DNA from: Priapulus caudatus
Lineage: Eukaryota; Priapulida; Priapulimorpha; Priapulimorphida; Priapulidae
Direction of reading: 5' to 3'
Assembly (NCBI RefSeq): GCF_000485595.1
Contig: NW_014577570.1
Location: forward strand, 5,719-69,718
Length of the DNA stretch: 64,000 bases
In this document: positions 21,361 to 39,619 of the stretch, piece after piece
Numbering within the stretch: position 1 is the first letter of the stretch
Layout of the letters: every line of letters begins with the position of its first letter
Program-made: the position numbers and the translations under genes
Notes under the pieces: generated by a model
Databases searched by the model: none
Told to the model about the DNA's origin: nothing
What the model saw: the letters and a program-made list of their open reading frames with translations, nothing else

Positions 21361-22950
21361 CATTTGGGTGCTTACCTGGTGTGTCATTTGACCAAGATAA
21401 TTTATCGTTTAGCAAAATTGAACGAAAACAATTATACAAACGCTGTCGTCGATTGGCTAAAAGTTAGGAGCAAGAATCCTATTCCTAGCCTAGGCTTAGT
21501 CAAGTTATTGAAATTTTGTCATACCGTAGGGCCTACGTAGGCCTACAAGTTACAACTTACAAGTACAAATCCTAGAATTCGGAATTCTACGAAACGCCGG
21601 GAAGCAACAGCAGCTATGAATAGCGATTCATCAAAAAGGCAACGGCTTACACAAGATACAGTGACATGCATATTTATCTTTGCTAAAACTAAGAAAAATA
21701 ATGAACGACTTACGGTAAATGAAAGTTACCGTTTTTCCAATCGGTCGCAAAGTTTAGTGATTAATCGGACGCCATTACGCGAACGCTGTCACTTGTTTTC
21801 CCTTCTGTATGCTGTTGCATCGTACGCCCTAACGTTGAGTCATTCAAACCTCAGATTCAAACCACGCCCATCTCGAGTCACTGTCACAGTGTCACACTGT
21901 CACAGCCACATTATAGCAAGCATACTTAATGAGCTCTATATACAGCTAGCTATATACATTTAAAATCTATTCCTGATTCAACACTTCTTGTGTAACATCT
22001 AAATGTCTTCCGATGATAATTAATTCAGAGTGAAATCATTAATCATGGCTAATAAATAGATTATTTTTATGCAGCAATAACACGCAAGAAACATACACAA
22101 AACATAATCGCATATGCCGCATATTCTTTATTACCATGTAAATATTCGTTTACTGTACAGTCAGTACTGTACTGATTACTGCATGTATTTCATTTATATG
22201 TGTCTAACATATATATTTTGTACATAACTTCATGTCTGTCGCTTGTTCTATTGCCAATTATGTTCAATTTTGTTTCTTTATATTATTATCATACAAACAT
22301 TTTGTTCAAATATTTCTCATCATACATCTTATTCTTATGACAGATGCCTGTATACTTAAATAATTTCTCTATGGGTTGGCTGACTAGATGACCGTATGGT
22401 CTTTTCGCCATCTCTTCACTGTACGTTAATTATTTACATTTTGTGAAAAAAATTCGTGCATCTGCTGATATTGAAAGTGATAAAATAAACTATTATATCT
22501 TATATCTTATATCGTGAACAGTAAATATTTATGAGTGAACAGCAGTAAACAGCACTATATTCGGATAATGCGGCCTTATATATGCAACTGTACACATGTA
22601 ACACTGCATACAAAAATGTAAAAATATCACGACCGTACGTGGTGCACGATCGATAACGGGAAGGTCAACCTTCCATGACATCACAACAATATATATGTGC
22701 AAAAATATAGAAATTTAACCACACGCGACTAAAAGCCATAGTTATGCAATCGAAATACGCGTGTAACGGGAAGTAATCCATGCCATGCCGAAGGGACGGT
22801 TGCCGCCGTGGACACAGCAGGCGCGGTTACGTGACGCGCTCTAGGTTTAATGATATGATATATGTAAACAATCGCATTTGAAATGCAGATCGGTGCCTAT
22901 ATTGGTATAGAAAGAATGGTGTGCGAGTGTTCTATGACATGTTAGCCTTA
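21361..22950. other. Intergenic, no supported gene
   Basis: AT-rich sequence. One plus-strand frame at 21616-21963 starts MNSDSSKRQRLTQDTVTC and has a possible GTAAAT donor after the LT of NNERLT, but I recognise no family and give it little weight. Confidence 0.3.
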
Positions 22951-22957
22951 ATAATAT

Positions 22958-23345
22958 AGATTTGGCTTTATGCAAGGGTCAAGGAGTACCTACCGGTAAG
23001 TATCAGAACGGTTGAGAAAATATATGAAAACGGTTAGTAATAATTAATATGATAAATCTTCGCTTTAAGTTTTATATTACCTTTAAAATTATAAAAACTG
23101 CTTAATACAGATTTTGATTATATTGATAATATGGATTGAAAATTTGTGCAAGTAAAATACCAAACCCTGACGCGCTTTTTTACAGCAATGTGTTACAATT
23201 AAAACGAGTGTGAAATAAAAATTATTGTTGTAACGATATAGAAATATCCATTTACACATCGGCTGGTGTGGCAGAAATCAAAACGGAGAAATTAGCGCAT
23301 TTCTACTTTTTACAGTGATCGACCGCCTGTCCAGAATGGGTGAAC
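22958..23345 (+). other. Possible exon pair with a 30-nt microexon
   Basis: A strong donor (CCG/GTAAGT) ends an open stretch at 22995. At 23316-23345 a 30-nt segment lies between TTCTACTTTTTACAG and GTAAGTG. Joined, the frame reads CKGQGVPTV then IDRLSRMGE without a stop. No family is recognised and no flanking exons were found, so this rests on splice-site quality alone. Confidence 0.2.
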
Positions 23346-24397
23346 GTAAGTGATCGAAGCATCTACTGTTAGTACTCACTGCGATATATTCATGACTAAC
23401 TGAAACCACTAAATTGGTAAAATGTTCTCAGCACCTTGAGAAATTGTGAGAAATTCCGCGGTTACCCTCGCATTTTTTAATAGAAACGCGCGAACGCTGC
23501 GTACTGCATGAGGTCACTAATGTACCCGGGCTATGTAACGGGGCGTAAATGCTACTTTCGACCGCGCGGCAATTTTGACTAGCACTGACAGTGGACGGCT
23601 GTAGGAAAGCCTGATGCTGAAAGATTTTACCATGAATAGGCTAGTTTGATCATGTCTCTGGCGTCATCAGTATATGTGTGTTTAAATGGCTACGGCACAC
23701 TATAGACACGTACGCGGGCATTCACAACGCTTTGAAAATTTGTTCGTTCACATGCATCGTTCTATAGATGAAGTAACATAAAAATGTGCAGAGGTGGCAC
23801 GTAGTGTTAGCCATCGAATACGAATGAAAATAAAAAAATCAATGCATTTTCGCATAATTTAGCCCTGAGTGTATGCTTATTGCACTTTATTTAGGTAATC
23901 TTGCTCTATGCAATTGTTTATTTTTAATACTGCTTGCGCAAATGGTCAAACACCACGACCTATGATCATAAAACATGGATTCAAAGAATACCAGTCTTCC
24001 ATGATCTTGCCAATGTAAAAGGATTACAGAAGCTCACGGTTATCAAATCTAAATGAGTTTTATCTCTTGCAATTTTCGTATTTTTCTTATCCAATGCGCT
24101 ATATATGATTCTAAGTACCTAATTACACATTAAAAGAACACAGTGTGATAAAAATTCATTACACAACCAAGATAGGAAGCAGGCACGTAGATATGAGCTG
24201 AATAGTCGAATCGCGGAACGTATAGAATCTAATAAAGAAATCGAAATTCAGACATACCCGACCTAATACTCATAATTACATAGCAATAGCAATACAAATA
24301 ACGGGGAGCAATACACATGGAACGCTGTGCGCTTTATCGCTTGCGGTTTGTAGCGATATAATCTATATAGGTACAATCATAGATACAATCTATAGGT
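23346..24397. other. Intergenic, nothing recognised
   Basis: No coding similarity, tandem array or inverted repeat is evident by eye. An ATTAAA at about 24507-24512 on the minus strand could be the poly(A) signal of the adjacent minus-strand gene. Confidence 0.35.
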
Positions 24398-24403
24398 ATA
24401 ATC

Positions 24404-24423
24404 TCTCTCTCTCTCTCTCTCTC

Positions 24424-24458
<35 letters not shown>
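24404..24458. repeat. CT and TA microsatellite
   Basis: (CT)n followed by (TA)n, located downstream of the prokineticin-like gene. Confidence 0.95.
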
Positions 24459-24462
<4 letters not shown>

Positions 24463-24669
24463 TGATCTTTTGATATAAATTCGAATAATTGATTATATAG
24501 TTGGCATTTAATTAACTAATTCATCTTTGTGGTCCGCGGCTTATTAGACGATTCCTGGTCTTTTCGTCACTCCAACATTTAACAGTGTTATTTTTCCACA
24601 CTACTGCACTGAAATGTTTTTTAACGCAATTACGTTGGAACTGAATTCAGAGCAAGTTTTGTACAAGCG

Positions 24670-24833
24670 TTACATGCAGCGACCGTATGCGCCTCTGCTT
24701 CCAAATATGGCGTCCTCGTGCGCGTGAGCGTTGATGGGTTGGCAGCTGGTTGAGATCACACAGGGACACATCCACGGCATATCGCGTTTCAGGGAGCAGA
24801 ACTGATTTAACATGCGCAGAGGACTGCACACAC
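24670..24833 (-). CDS. Prokineticin-like gene, coding exon 3
   Basis: Acceptor CATTCTTACAG. With the G carried from exon 2 the frame reads GVCSPLRMLNQFCSLKRDMP, WMCPCVISTSCQPINA and ends AYGRCM before TAA at 24670-24672. It supplies six of the ten cysteines. Reading the same DNA in the neighbouring frame also stays open but lacks the cysteine pattern. Confidence 0.8.
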
Positions 24834-25394
24834 CTGTAAGAATGGCGACACCGAAAATAGTTTTCGATAAATATAGAAATTGTATAAAACATAAATATAT
24901 ATAAGTAAGAAAAACTTATAGATAGGGTTTGCATCCGGGACAGAGCTATATACGAGCTTATGAGTTGCTCGCTTTCGAGAAGTGTGAGCAAGCGAAAGAG
25001 GGCACAAGGAAAGGGAAAAAGATAGAGAAGGAGGAAGTGAAGGGAAGAGGAGTGTATCAAGAAAGGACGATGGGAAAATGGAAGATAATAAAGGGGGGAT
25101 GAAGTGAAGAGGGGGAGAAAGAATGCCAGAGAGAAGGAGAGAGAGGTATGAGTTGGGGACAGAAAGAAGAGGGGAATGAAAAAAACAGGAGAGAGGGAGG
25201 GAGAGAAAGTGAGAGAGAAAGATATATTTATATATTTATATATATATGAATTATATATAATCACTAAATAATCACCTGAAAATTCTATAAAGATGAAAGC
25301 GCTTGTGCATGTAAAACTAAATGTCGGATTCTTCTTTTTTTTAATATAACAACTGACTATCGTGCAACCTAAGAACTTTTTTACTATATATAAT

Positions 25395-25459
<65 letters not shown>

Positions 25460-25514
25460 AGAGAAGAAGAGAGAGAGTAGAGACNNNNNNNNNNAAAGAA
25501 AGAGAGAGAGAGAG

Positions 25515-25560
<46 letters not shown>

Positions 25561-26166
25561 GAGAGCGTGTAGATTCGTGAAATATATATAATATCAAACC
25601 CATGGTTAAGCTGTTCAGGCGCGTGCAGCAGTAATTAGCAGCGCAGTCAGTGTCCGTCTTACACTCCGGGTTGTTCGTCACCACAGCGCCTGATGCCTAC
25701 GCAGATGAAACGTAATAATATATGGCACAAACGTCGACCATTTTGTATATATAACACCGTGATCACGTATACACTTATGTTTATGGTAACACCATCTCTC
25801 AATGTTAACGCCTAACGCGTTATTGCGACAGTACTATCTGAATATATCTTTATATGTATATATAAGAAGCAAATCTAAACAAACTAAACAACCCTAAATA
25901 CCAACTTAATCATTTACGAAAGTAAACACTTGAACACCAAAATTAAACGCTTAAACATTCGCCAACTTGAACGCAACAGTCATGCACTTAAACATTAAAG
26001 TGTTTAAACACTTAAACACCAGCTGAAAACACCACCGTAATAACACCAAATCGTTTCGCGTCTTAGAATGGGAACTCGCGAACCGCTCCTGTATACATGT
26101 AGGTACCTTTATGAGAGCGGCGACTCCGATTGCGATGAGAAAAATAACCAACGTTAATATCCTCAT
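24670..26166 (-). CDS. Prokineticin-like secreted ten-cysteine protein, complete three-exon gene
   Basis: Three exons join in phase (26107-26166, 25600-25696, 24670-24833) to give 106 residues, the usual length of a prokineticin precursor. Residues 1-20 (MRILTLVIFLIAIGVAALIK) form a signal peptide. Cleavage after ASG would expose AVVTNNPEC, close to the AVIT start of prokineticins. The mature part has ten cysteines: C-x5-C-x4-CC-x10-C-x9-C-x9-C-P-C-x5-C-x20-C. In prokineticins the x5, x4, x9, CPC and x5 spacings are the same, while the other loops differ. Prokineticins are extracellular ligands of G-protein-coupled receptors; arthropod astakines share the fold but lack the AVIT start. Exon 1 ends AAG/GTACCT; exon 2 uses the GCGTAG acceptor that keeps phase 0. 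The donor of exon 2 (GTTTGA) is weak. A GA microsatellite and an N gap lie in intron 2. Confidence 0.8.
25396..25562. repeat. TA and GA microsatellite with 10-N gap
   Basis: (TA)n then (GA)n, broken by ten N at 25485-25494. It lies within intron 2 of the prokineticin-like gene, so the true intron length is unknown. Confidence 0.95.
25600..25696 (-). CDS. Prokineticin-like gene, coding exon 2
   Basis: Encodes ASGAVVTNNPECKTDTDCAA then NYCCTRLNSLTM and the first base of the next Gly. Two adjacent acceptors exist (GCGTAG and, seven bases on, ATCAG). The first keeps phase with exon 1 and adds Ala-Ser-Gly ahead of the AVVTN start. Confidence 0.8.
26107..26166 (-). CDS. Prokineticin-like gene, coding exon 1 (signal peptide)
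   Basis: Encodes MRILTLVIFLIAIGVAALIK and stops at AAG/GTACCT. The ATG is the first in a hydrophobic N-terminus typical of signal peptides. An alternative donor 10 bases on (CAT/GTATAC) would add an eleventh cysteine and is less likely. Confidence 0.75.
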
Positions 26167-26866
26167 GTTTCCGTAGTAGCAAGGTCTTTATCGTCAACTT
26201 TGTGGAAAAGCTATAAGGAAGGATCCAGCAAACAGCAGCAGGGGCGGTTATGTAAAGGACAGCGTGCGGACTTTTCTCAACTCAAGCAGACCTGAGCCGC
26301 GGCGAGCAATCTCTACCCACATGATATGCACGCGAAAGATTTCTCTCTCACCCGCAGTTTACATCCGTGTCATACAATGCTCCTGTGAAGAAGGGATGGT
26401 CACGTTGGTTACTACTCTGCTCTCCGTAGCCGTGCAAGCAGCGTACGGCGTGCGGGCCGGGAGGTTACACTGCCAAGGCTCTTCATCGCTGCAGCAAGTG
26501 AAGAAAGAGTCGAGTGCCCGTCTCGAAATCACCCGCTAATGAAATGGATACGCCCTGAGGTGCAGACCCGACGTCGTCTTACCACGGTGTCACTGACTCA
26601 CAGCTTACACAGTGCATGTTCAGACTCCGACTATAGACTATATAGTTTGACGTTAGTGAGCAGAAGTAAATCTCAACGGTACTGTGCGAGGAACTCATAA
26701 AATGTTATGTAATATTGAATCGAGTGCGCAGTTCCGAGTACGCAAATATAGACATATACATAAGAGATGTAACAACACCTCAAGGAGATAATTGGGCGTA
26801 ATATATTTTAATAAAGCATATTAATTCATAAGTTTTATATACGTTCTAGAATAGACACATTGAGGC

Positions 26867-26868
<2 letters not shown>
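26167..26868. other. Upstream flank of the prokineticin-like gene
   Basis: Expected to hold the promoter and 5' UTR of the minus-strand gene, but I see no clear TATA box or other defined site. A plus-strand frame at 26264-26539 matches no known protein. Confidence 0.35.
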
Positions 26869-26931
<63 letters not shown>

Positions 26932-27209
26932 TGTGTGTGTGTGTGTGTGTGTGCGCGTGCGTCCGCGCTGCGGGCGTGCGTGCGTGTGTGTGTGCGGTGC
27001 GTGCGTGCCGTGCGTGCGTGGTTTTGTGTGTGTGTTTTGTGTTGTGGGTGTGTGTGTGCTTGTGTGTGTGTTGGTGTGTGTTTGCGTGGCGTAGTCTGTG
27101 CGTTTGGCGGTGGTGTGATTTGTATGTATGATGCGTCATTGCGTTTTTTGCGTGCGGGGTCGGTGATTTGCGTGTGCGTTTGCGAGTGTATGCGCCGGTC
27201 CGCGCGCGC

Positions 27210-27255
<46 letters not shown>

Positions 27256-27290
27256 ATTTGCGCCCGCGCGCGCGCGTGTGTGTACATGTG
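26869..27290. repeat. GT-rich microsatellite cluster
   Basis: (GT)n at 26869-26960, mixed GTGCGT repeats in between and (GT)n again at 27205-27290. Long CVCVCV or THTHTH frames on both strands are artefacts of the repeat. Confidence 0.95.
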
Positions 27291-27411
27291 CATGTGTAAA
27301 GGCAATGGTGGCGGAGGCTTGTTACAGTATAGTGTGGGTCATGTGTGGGTGAGCGAATCATGTGCGTGCACACTCATGCTCTGTGTTTAAAGTCACTTTG
27401 TAATGCTGCAC

Positions 27412-27634
27412 CAAACTCCACGACAGATGGCGCTCTCGCTCTGGCTCGTACTGAGTTGTACGCAAACTGCATGCAGTGCCCCTTCCCACACTCAGGATAA
27501 TACTCAGGAGGTAGAATTGAGCACACTCAAAAATTTCCCACACTCAGGAGGTAGAATTGAGCCAGAGCGAGAGCGCCATCTGTCGTGGAGTTTGAGTTGT
27601 ACGAGGGGGCGCTGCATGCAGTTTGATACAGCAC
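27412..27634. mobile_element. Nested inverted-repeat element with CAAACTGCATGCAG ends
   Basis: The segment 27470-27634 begins CAAACTGCATGCAGTGCCCC and ends GGGGGCGCTGCATGCAGTTTG; a second inverted pair (CAAACTCCACGACAGATGGC and its complement) overlaps it. The same family forms the 550-bp insertion at 33888-34437 and the sequence near 57915. Confidence 0.65.
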
Positions 27635-27639
27635 GTGTA

Positions 27640-28080
27640 TGGAATCAGCCCTTATCTCTATAATGTAATCTCTACTCTATAATATATTATAGAGATCAGT
27701 GGGAATCAGAAATGGAATGAATGTTGCCTGAGCCGAGTCTCACCTGGTGGTTGACTTCTGTTCGCTAATTATAGCGTAAATCCACATTTTGACATCAGGA
27801 AAGTTACAACATAAGAAATTCATTGAGGGGTGAAAATTTGGCAACACCGTGCCAACACGGGTGTGTAATAAAAAGAGCGTCACGAATGCCCTACGTACGC
27901 TACGGTGCAAAGAAACATATGGACACTTCTACCATTACAGGCGTAAGAGATTGTTATGGACAGTTATTATGTTACACTATTTATGAGCATATGTGTCCTC
28001 GATTTTTAAATGTAATATTTTAACCAAATAATATTTCGTTTAGCAGATACTGAGCATTCGAGGACAAACATTTTCTCCAA
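27640..28080. other. Intergenic, nothing recognised
   Basis: AT-rich sequence without a recognisable exon or repeat; the frame at 27823-28023 has no family match. Confidence 0.3.
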
Positions 28081-28092
28081 TACTATTAGTAT

Positions 28093-28276
28093 CAGGGGCG
28101 TGTACATGATTTGTACCAAGGGGGGGGGTCTAACCATAACTAAAACTTGCGAGCACGCAAAGGGGGGGTCTGGGGCCCTCCCCCAGAAATTTTTTGAAAT
28201 TAGACCCTCTTAGATGCGTTTTCTGCGCGAGCATGGGGGGGGGACCCCCTAGACCCCCCCGCTGTACACGCCCCTG
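28093..28276. mobile_element. MITE with CAGGGGCGTGTACA ends and 5-bp target duplication
   Basis: 184 bp with perfect terminal inverted repeats CAGGGGCGTGTACA and TGTACACGCCCCTG, flanked by AGTAT on both sides (28088-28092 and 28277-28281). The interior is G- or C-rich and non-coding. The ends resemble hAT-type elements, with a 5-bp rather than 8-bp duplication. Confidence 0.85.
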
Positions 28277-28436
28277 AGTATCTCTATAATTATGTGTCTT
28301 GAGTGTAGCTCACTAATGAACAAATTTGTCCAGGTGGTGTATGCGAATAGATGTTATTTGTCGCGGAGTGAGGCTATGCAGATTTTACCGTTTGGTTGAT
28401 TTACAAGCTTAGTTATTAATAATCAGAGTTTGGTAG

Positions 28437-28662
28437 AAGATCCAGTCGCTGGCAGATCGTGGAATAAAAGTTTTTGCAAGTATAGGGATCTTAAGTGAGA
28501 GATTTTGGTCGTTTATTCTCCTACTGGTGAGTATGTTTTCTCTATGTTAAAGATATAACTTCGATAAAATCTTCTCTTTTTTTTCAGATGCTGCCGGTTA
28601 CGTACCATGCATTAACCGAGTTTACTCCTTACCGGGATATGGTATCGTCATCGTCTAAATAA
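28437..28662 (+). CDS. Possible 3'-terminal exons of an unrecognised gene
   Basis: A donor CTG/GTGAGT at 28526 and a very strong acceptor (CTCTTTTTTTTCAG) at 28587 define a 61-bp intron. The joined frame gives KIQSLADRGIKVFASIGILS, ERFWSFILLLMLPVTYHALT and EFTPYRDMVSSSSK, stopping at 28660-28662, overlapping an AATAAA signal. No family is recognised and no upstream exons were found. An alternative phase ending GYVPCINRVYSLPGYGIVIV is also possible in the last exon. Confidence 0.25.
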
Positions 28663-28663
28663 A

Positions 28664-35428
<6,765 letters not shown>

Positions 35429-37516
35429 GAGAGAGAGAGAGCGTGTAATCTCATTAGCCGACTACGACGCAAAACACGACACCAGCTAATGACATCAGCA
35501 CCCTTAAATAATTATATTGTTCATAATTTGTAAATGTGAGAATTTGGATGGCATTGAGCAGAACATAATCGTTACTGACCGTGTTGCCTGTCTAGTTCCT
35601 GTTACTAGAAATGAATAGGGAAACTTCAGAGAATGAAAGAATGAGAACGGGGTGAATGAGAGCCAGACACAGAGAGAAAGAGAAGGATAGAGATAGACAG
35701 CCACATATAGAAACACAAAGGTATACAGCGAGTAACTGTGGCCATAAGCTCTTTTCCAGTCATGGTTTTTTGAGAGCAATTAGTACCAGTTTATATTTAA
35801 AATGATAAAGTGGGTTCATCCACCATGTGGGAACTTACTGCAGAAAATTAAGTGTACCTTTTGTCCATCGTACATATATACTAGCGTGGAATGAAACTGT
35901 ATCTGCACACTTTGTTTGTGATGTGCTATCACCTATCACCTGCCTTCATGCCATCTAAGTAGCATGCTCTAATATGTCTCTGTAACAACATCTACTGTAA
36001 TTTGGGTTTTGGAGGATTAATAATGTGATACACTCAGTGTGTTCTTGTATGCAGGTCACAGAGCCTTCGCATCTCGGTATCTAATAGTCTATCCTCTTAC
36101 CATAAGACAGTCATTATGTTGTATTCCAAATTGACAGGCTATTGAACTAAGTCCTGTTTAGAGATGTATAATAAGCGCAGTGCAGCAAACTGTTAAAGGG
36201 GAATATGCCATCATATTGCAACAATGTTTACCGTCCTCTGGCTATCACATTGATGCAGTACTGCAGCAGTAATAGTAGTAGTATTACTGTACAATAATTC
36301 CCCCAGTTCGATATCTATTTGCTACACCACGTGTGCATTTTATATAGTAATACGTAATACGTAGCTTGATTCAGTACACGTAGAAGTTTTTACTCGGGTC
36401 CGATATACAGTTATGTGTAGCTGCCAGTGTACACTACAGTGAAAGAGAGAATGTGATGCACAAGAAAGGCGTACATCGCATTCTCTTTGTAAAATGCAAT
36501 ATACATTTCATTTTTGCATAAGATTTTGTTGCTTGAGCGAAGTTAAATGTTTGCAACTTGCGTTACCTTGACTGTCATTTTATACATGAAGGAGAAATGT
36601 GATTCGGCTGTGTGCATTCAGATGACTGCTCAGGTAACGATTTGTTGCTTTCGTGTTACTAAATAAATGTGATATATAAACACAGCATACCCAGACATTT
36701 CGTTTACTGCTCTCATTGGGAAATTATACAATTATATTAAAATCAGTGTTATTTTTATGTAAATCCAAGGATATTAACCAGTTGGGGACAGTTTTGTCAA
36801 CCTAGTTAGTTGCCAGTTACATGCAGAATGATAGTGATTGATTGAATTGTTTTCTTTGCAAAGAGGCTATACCAGTTGTGAGGGCTGTCATTAACAATAA
36901 CAGGTCACTGCCCCTGTACTCGAACGCATGCGCGCGTTCACCAACAAAGAGAGAGAGGAGGGGCGAGGGACAGAGCCTGAGGAGCCTGAGACACTACTTC
37001 GTTAGTGCACGCGTGCATGCGTTCGAATACGTGTCACCTGTGAATGACAGCTCTGACAACTGGTCTAGCTTCTTAGTAATGAAGTGAGAACAAGAAGAGA
37101 GCGCTAGGGAAAGAGAGCGCTGGAGAGACAGAGAGAGAAAGATCGAGAGAGGGGGAGAGACGAGACGAGACAACCACAACCTTGTACTGGTACGTACGTG
37201 CGTTTACTTGCTGCAATAGGTAGAATTACATTACACCTACAGACTTGTGGGCGGTAGGGAGGACTCCTCTTGACAGTGATTGTTAGCTTTTCCATGTCAG
37301 TTATTTCCCCTATATCCGAAGTCCGAACGTGTCCTAAACTATTCGTTATTAGCATTTTCTTCATTGAAATGTATTACGCATACAGACTGCGTCTGTTGTA
37401 GAGATAGTAGGTCAAATTAAGAGATCTGAACAAAAAAGTAGAGAGATTATCTACGAGTTAGTATATTAGTTGGAGCAGTTAGCTGTCATAGAGGACCTGT
37501 GTCACGCAACACTTAC
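35429..37516. other. Elongin C 3' flank, no further gene
   Basis: Begins with a short GA run and may contain the 3' UTR. An AATAAA occurs near 36660, far downstream. Frames at 36842-37087 and 37104-37364 lack family matches. Confidence 0.4.
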
Positions 37517-38178
37517 GCCGCGTTCACACGGAGCAATTTGTCCCGGGTCGAAAACGATCCGAGACTGACCCGGATCAAAAACGACGCGGGTCGATTTTGA
37601 GGAGAGCGTTCACACGACGTTGGATCGATCAGTCCGTTGTTGTCCAATTTCTTGAAATAACTGCACGTTGTTCGTGCCCTTCCCGATCTGTTGCTGTTAT
37701 CTACCACCTTCTTATAAGTATTTCTTAACCGTTTGAGCCGATTATTAACTTGTTGTACAGTTTTAACTATCGCCCGCTCAGCCAGTTTTTCAACAATTTT
37801 CTGGTAGGCTAGACGATTTCTCGAGGTTCCTGTTAAAATCCGATTTCCAAATCTCGAGAAGAGCGACGTTGTCCTCGTGAGACCACAGTCGATCAACCCC
37901 TTCTGTGGCTTTTTTGGGCATTTTGACGGATATTTTAATGAAAATACTGAAAAACGCGCGTGTAGAAACAAATGCGGAAGTAACGCGCAAGTCGACACTG
38001 ATGACATCTAGCTACCACCGTACTAATTCTGTCCCGTGTCGTGTGTCCGTGCAAGTTCACACGGAAAACATTTGTAACACTTTTGTATCGAGAAAACGTC
38101 CATGTGAACGCTTGGCCCGGGACAATTTTAGCCCGGATCGTTTTAGACCCGGGACAAATTGCTACGTGTGAACGCGGC
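37517..38178 (-). mobile_element. PIF/Harbinger-like element with Myb/SANT-like ORF fragment
   Basis: Inverted ends GCCGCGTTCACACG...AGCAATTTGTCCCGGGTC bracket 662 bp. Inside, minus-strand frames give RLWSHEDNVALLEIWKSDF and, in a shifted frame, QQVNNRLKRLRNTYKKVVDN then ARTTCSYFKKLD. This layout fits the Myb/SANT-like DNA-binding protein of Harbinger transposons. The frame breaks show that it is inactive. The exact target duplication is unclear. Confidence 0.6.
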
Positions 38179-38287
38179 TATATTCGTGTTTGTTAAGCAG
38201 TCGCGTAATTTTTATGCAGAAATTGGAAAATTGTAGCACTCTGCCGGTATACAGCCAGTCTGACAATCTGGGCATGATATAACATAA

Positions 38288-38339
38288 TCAGGAGTGAATA
38301 ATAATAGATCTATATATAATCTATAATATTCACTCCTGA
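38288..38339. repeat. Short perfect hairpin
   Basis: TCAGGAGTGAATA and TATTCACTCCTGA pair around an AT-rich loop. The same hairpin is at 42734-42785. It could be a tiny MITE. Confidence 0.7.
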
Positions 38340-38575
38340 TATAATATATAGTATAATATAGTAATGGCGATGTTGCCATGTCAGCCTGACATGTATTCCG
38401 CTGTCACGCACAGTACACCTGATATTTTGCCATTTGATAATGTAAAACATAATGCTATATTATTAGATTTCCATCTCTGACTCGTACTTTTTCGCAACTT
38501 TAAGTTAGAGCGTATAGCCTGCATTTTTTATACATGATGCAGGGCCGTAGGTTGAGCAAATTCCTAGGGGGAGGG

Positions 38576-38585
38576 NNNNNNNNNN
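38576..38585. other. 10-N assembly gap
   Basis: Joins two sequences that overlap by about 4.2 kb, so the gap size is nominal. Confidence 0.98.
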
Positions 38586-39406
38586 AGAATTGAGCCAGAG
38601 CGAGAGCGCCATCTGTCGTGGAGTTTGGTGTGGACCATGCTGTTGACCACTACACCATCTGGTGGTGAAATCTGACAACGTCAGACAGCTTTGAAAAGCC
38701 TCCTGTTAGGACGCGAAACGTTAGCAGGTGTGTTTAAACCTCACGGTTGAGTAGAAATCAACCAAGTTATCTCAGTGAAATTGTAAGTCTGGAGTTAAAT
38801 CACTGAACATAGCAAGTAAACGTGTTCTTATGTCTAGTGCATCCACTTGAAGTTAACGAGACATTGTCAGCAATGTAGTCATAGTAACAAACCGTTGAAC
38901 TAAAATTGTCATTTCAGTATTTCTATCGTCAATCAATAATACGTAAATCTGGTACATACATGTAGGTTCAATACAGACTCAGGATCCTCACAAGAAAATG
39001 TAGCATCTCTTCTTGATGTATCCAAGTACAGTGGACCCCCGAGATACGAATTTAATTTGTTCCACAGATTTGTTCGTATCTCGAAAAATTCGTATGTCAA
39101 CCCCTATATAGGACATACAGCAATTTACGTACAGCAAATACAATCATGAGAGCGCATCCAGATTCAATGAGCCACATACTTAAACTGACTCACCGAAAGA
39201 GCGCGCGCTAGGCCTATGCCTTGATTGGCTGATTCGTAAGACGTTCGTATGTTGAATTTTATTCGTTTGTAGAATACATTACGTTCAACGGGAGGTCGTT
39301 CGTATCTCGAAAATTCGTGTCTCGAGCCGTTTGTATCTCGGGTGTCCACTGTAGTCTCAAGAGTCATTCCTCATTAATTCATGGTATGGAAGCTGGAGAC
39401 CAGTGA

Positions 39407-39619
<213 letters not shown>

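Noticed and set aside
24647-25264. 205-codon minus-strand frame
   Set aside because: Its last part overlaps exon 3 of the prokineticin-like gene in a different frame, and the remainder is low-complexity Ser/Leu-rich sequence from GA repeats. The spliced frame with ten cysteines explains the DNA better.
26089-26110. Alternative donor CAT/GTATAC for exon 1 of the prokineticin-like gene
   Set aside because: It would add Val-Pro-Thr-Cys and an unpaired eleventh cysteine; AAG/GTACCT with the GCGTAG acceptor keeps phase and yields the AVVTN start.
26835-27390. Cys/Val- and His/Thr-rich frames around the GT repeats
   Set aside because: Simple-repeat translation on both strands.
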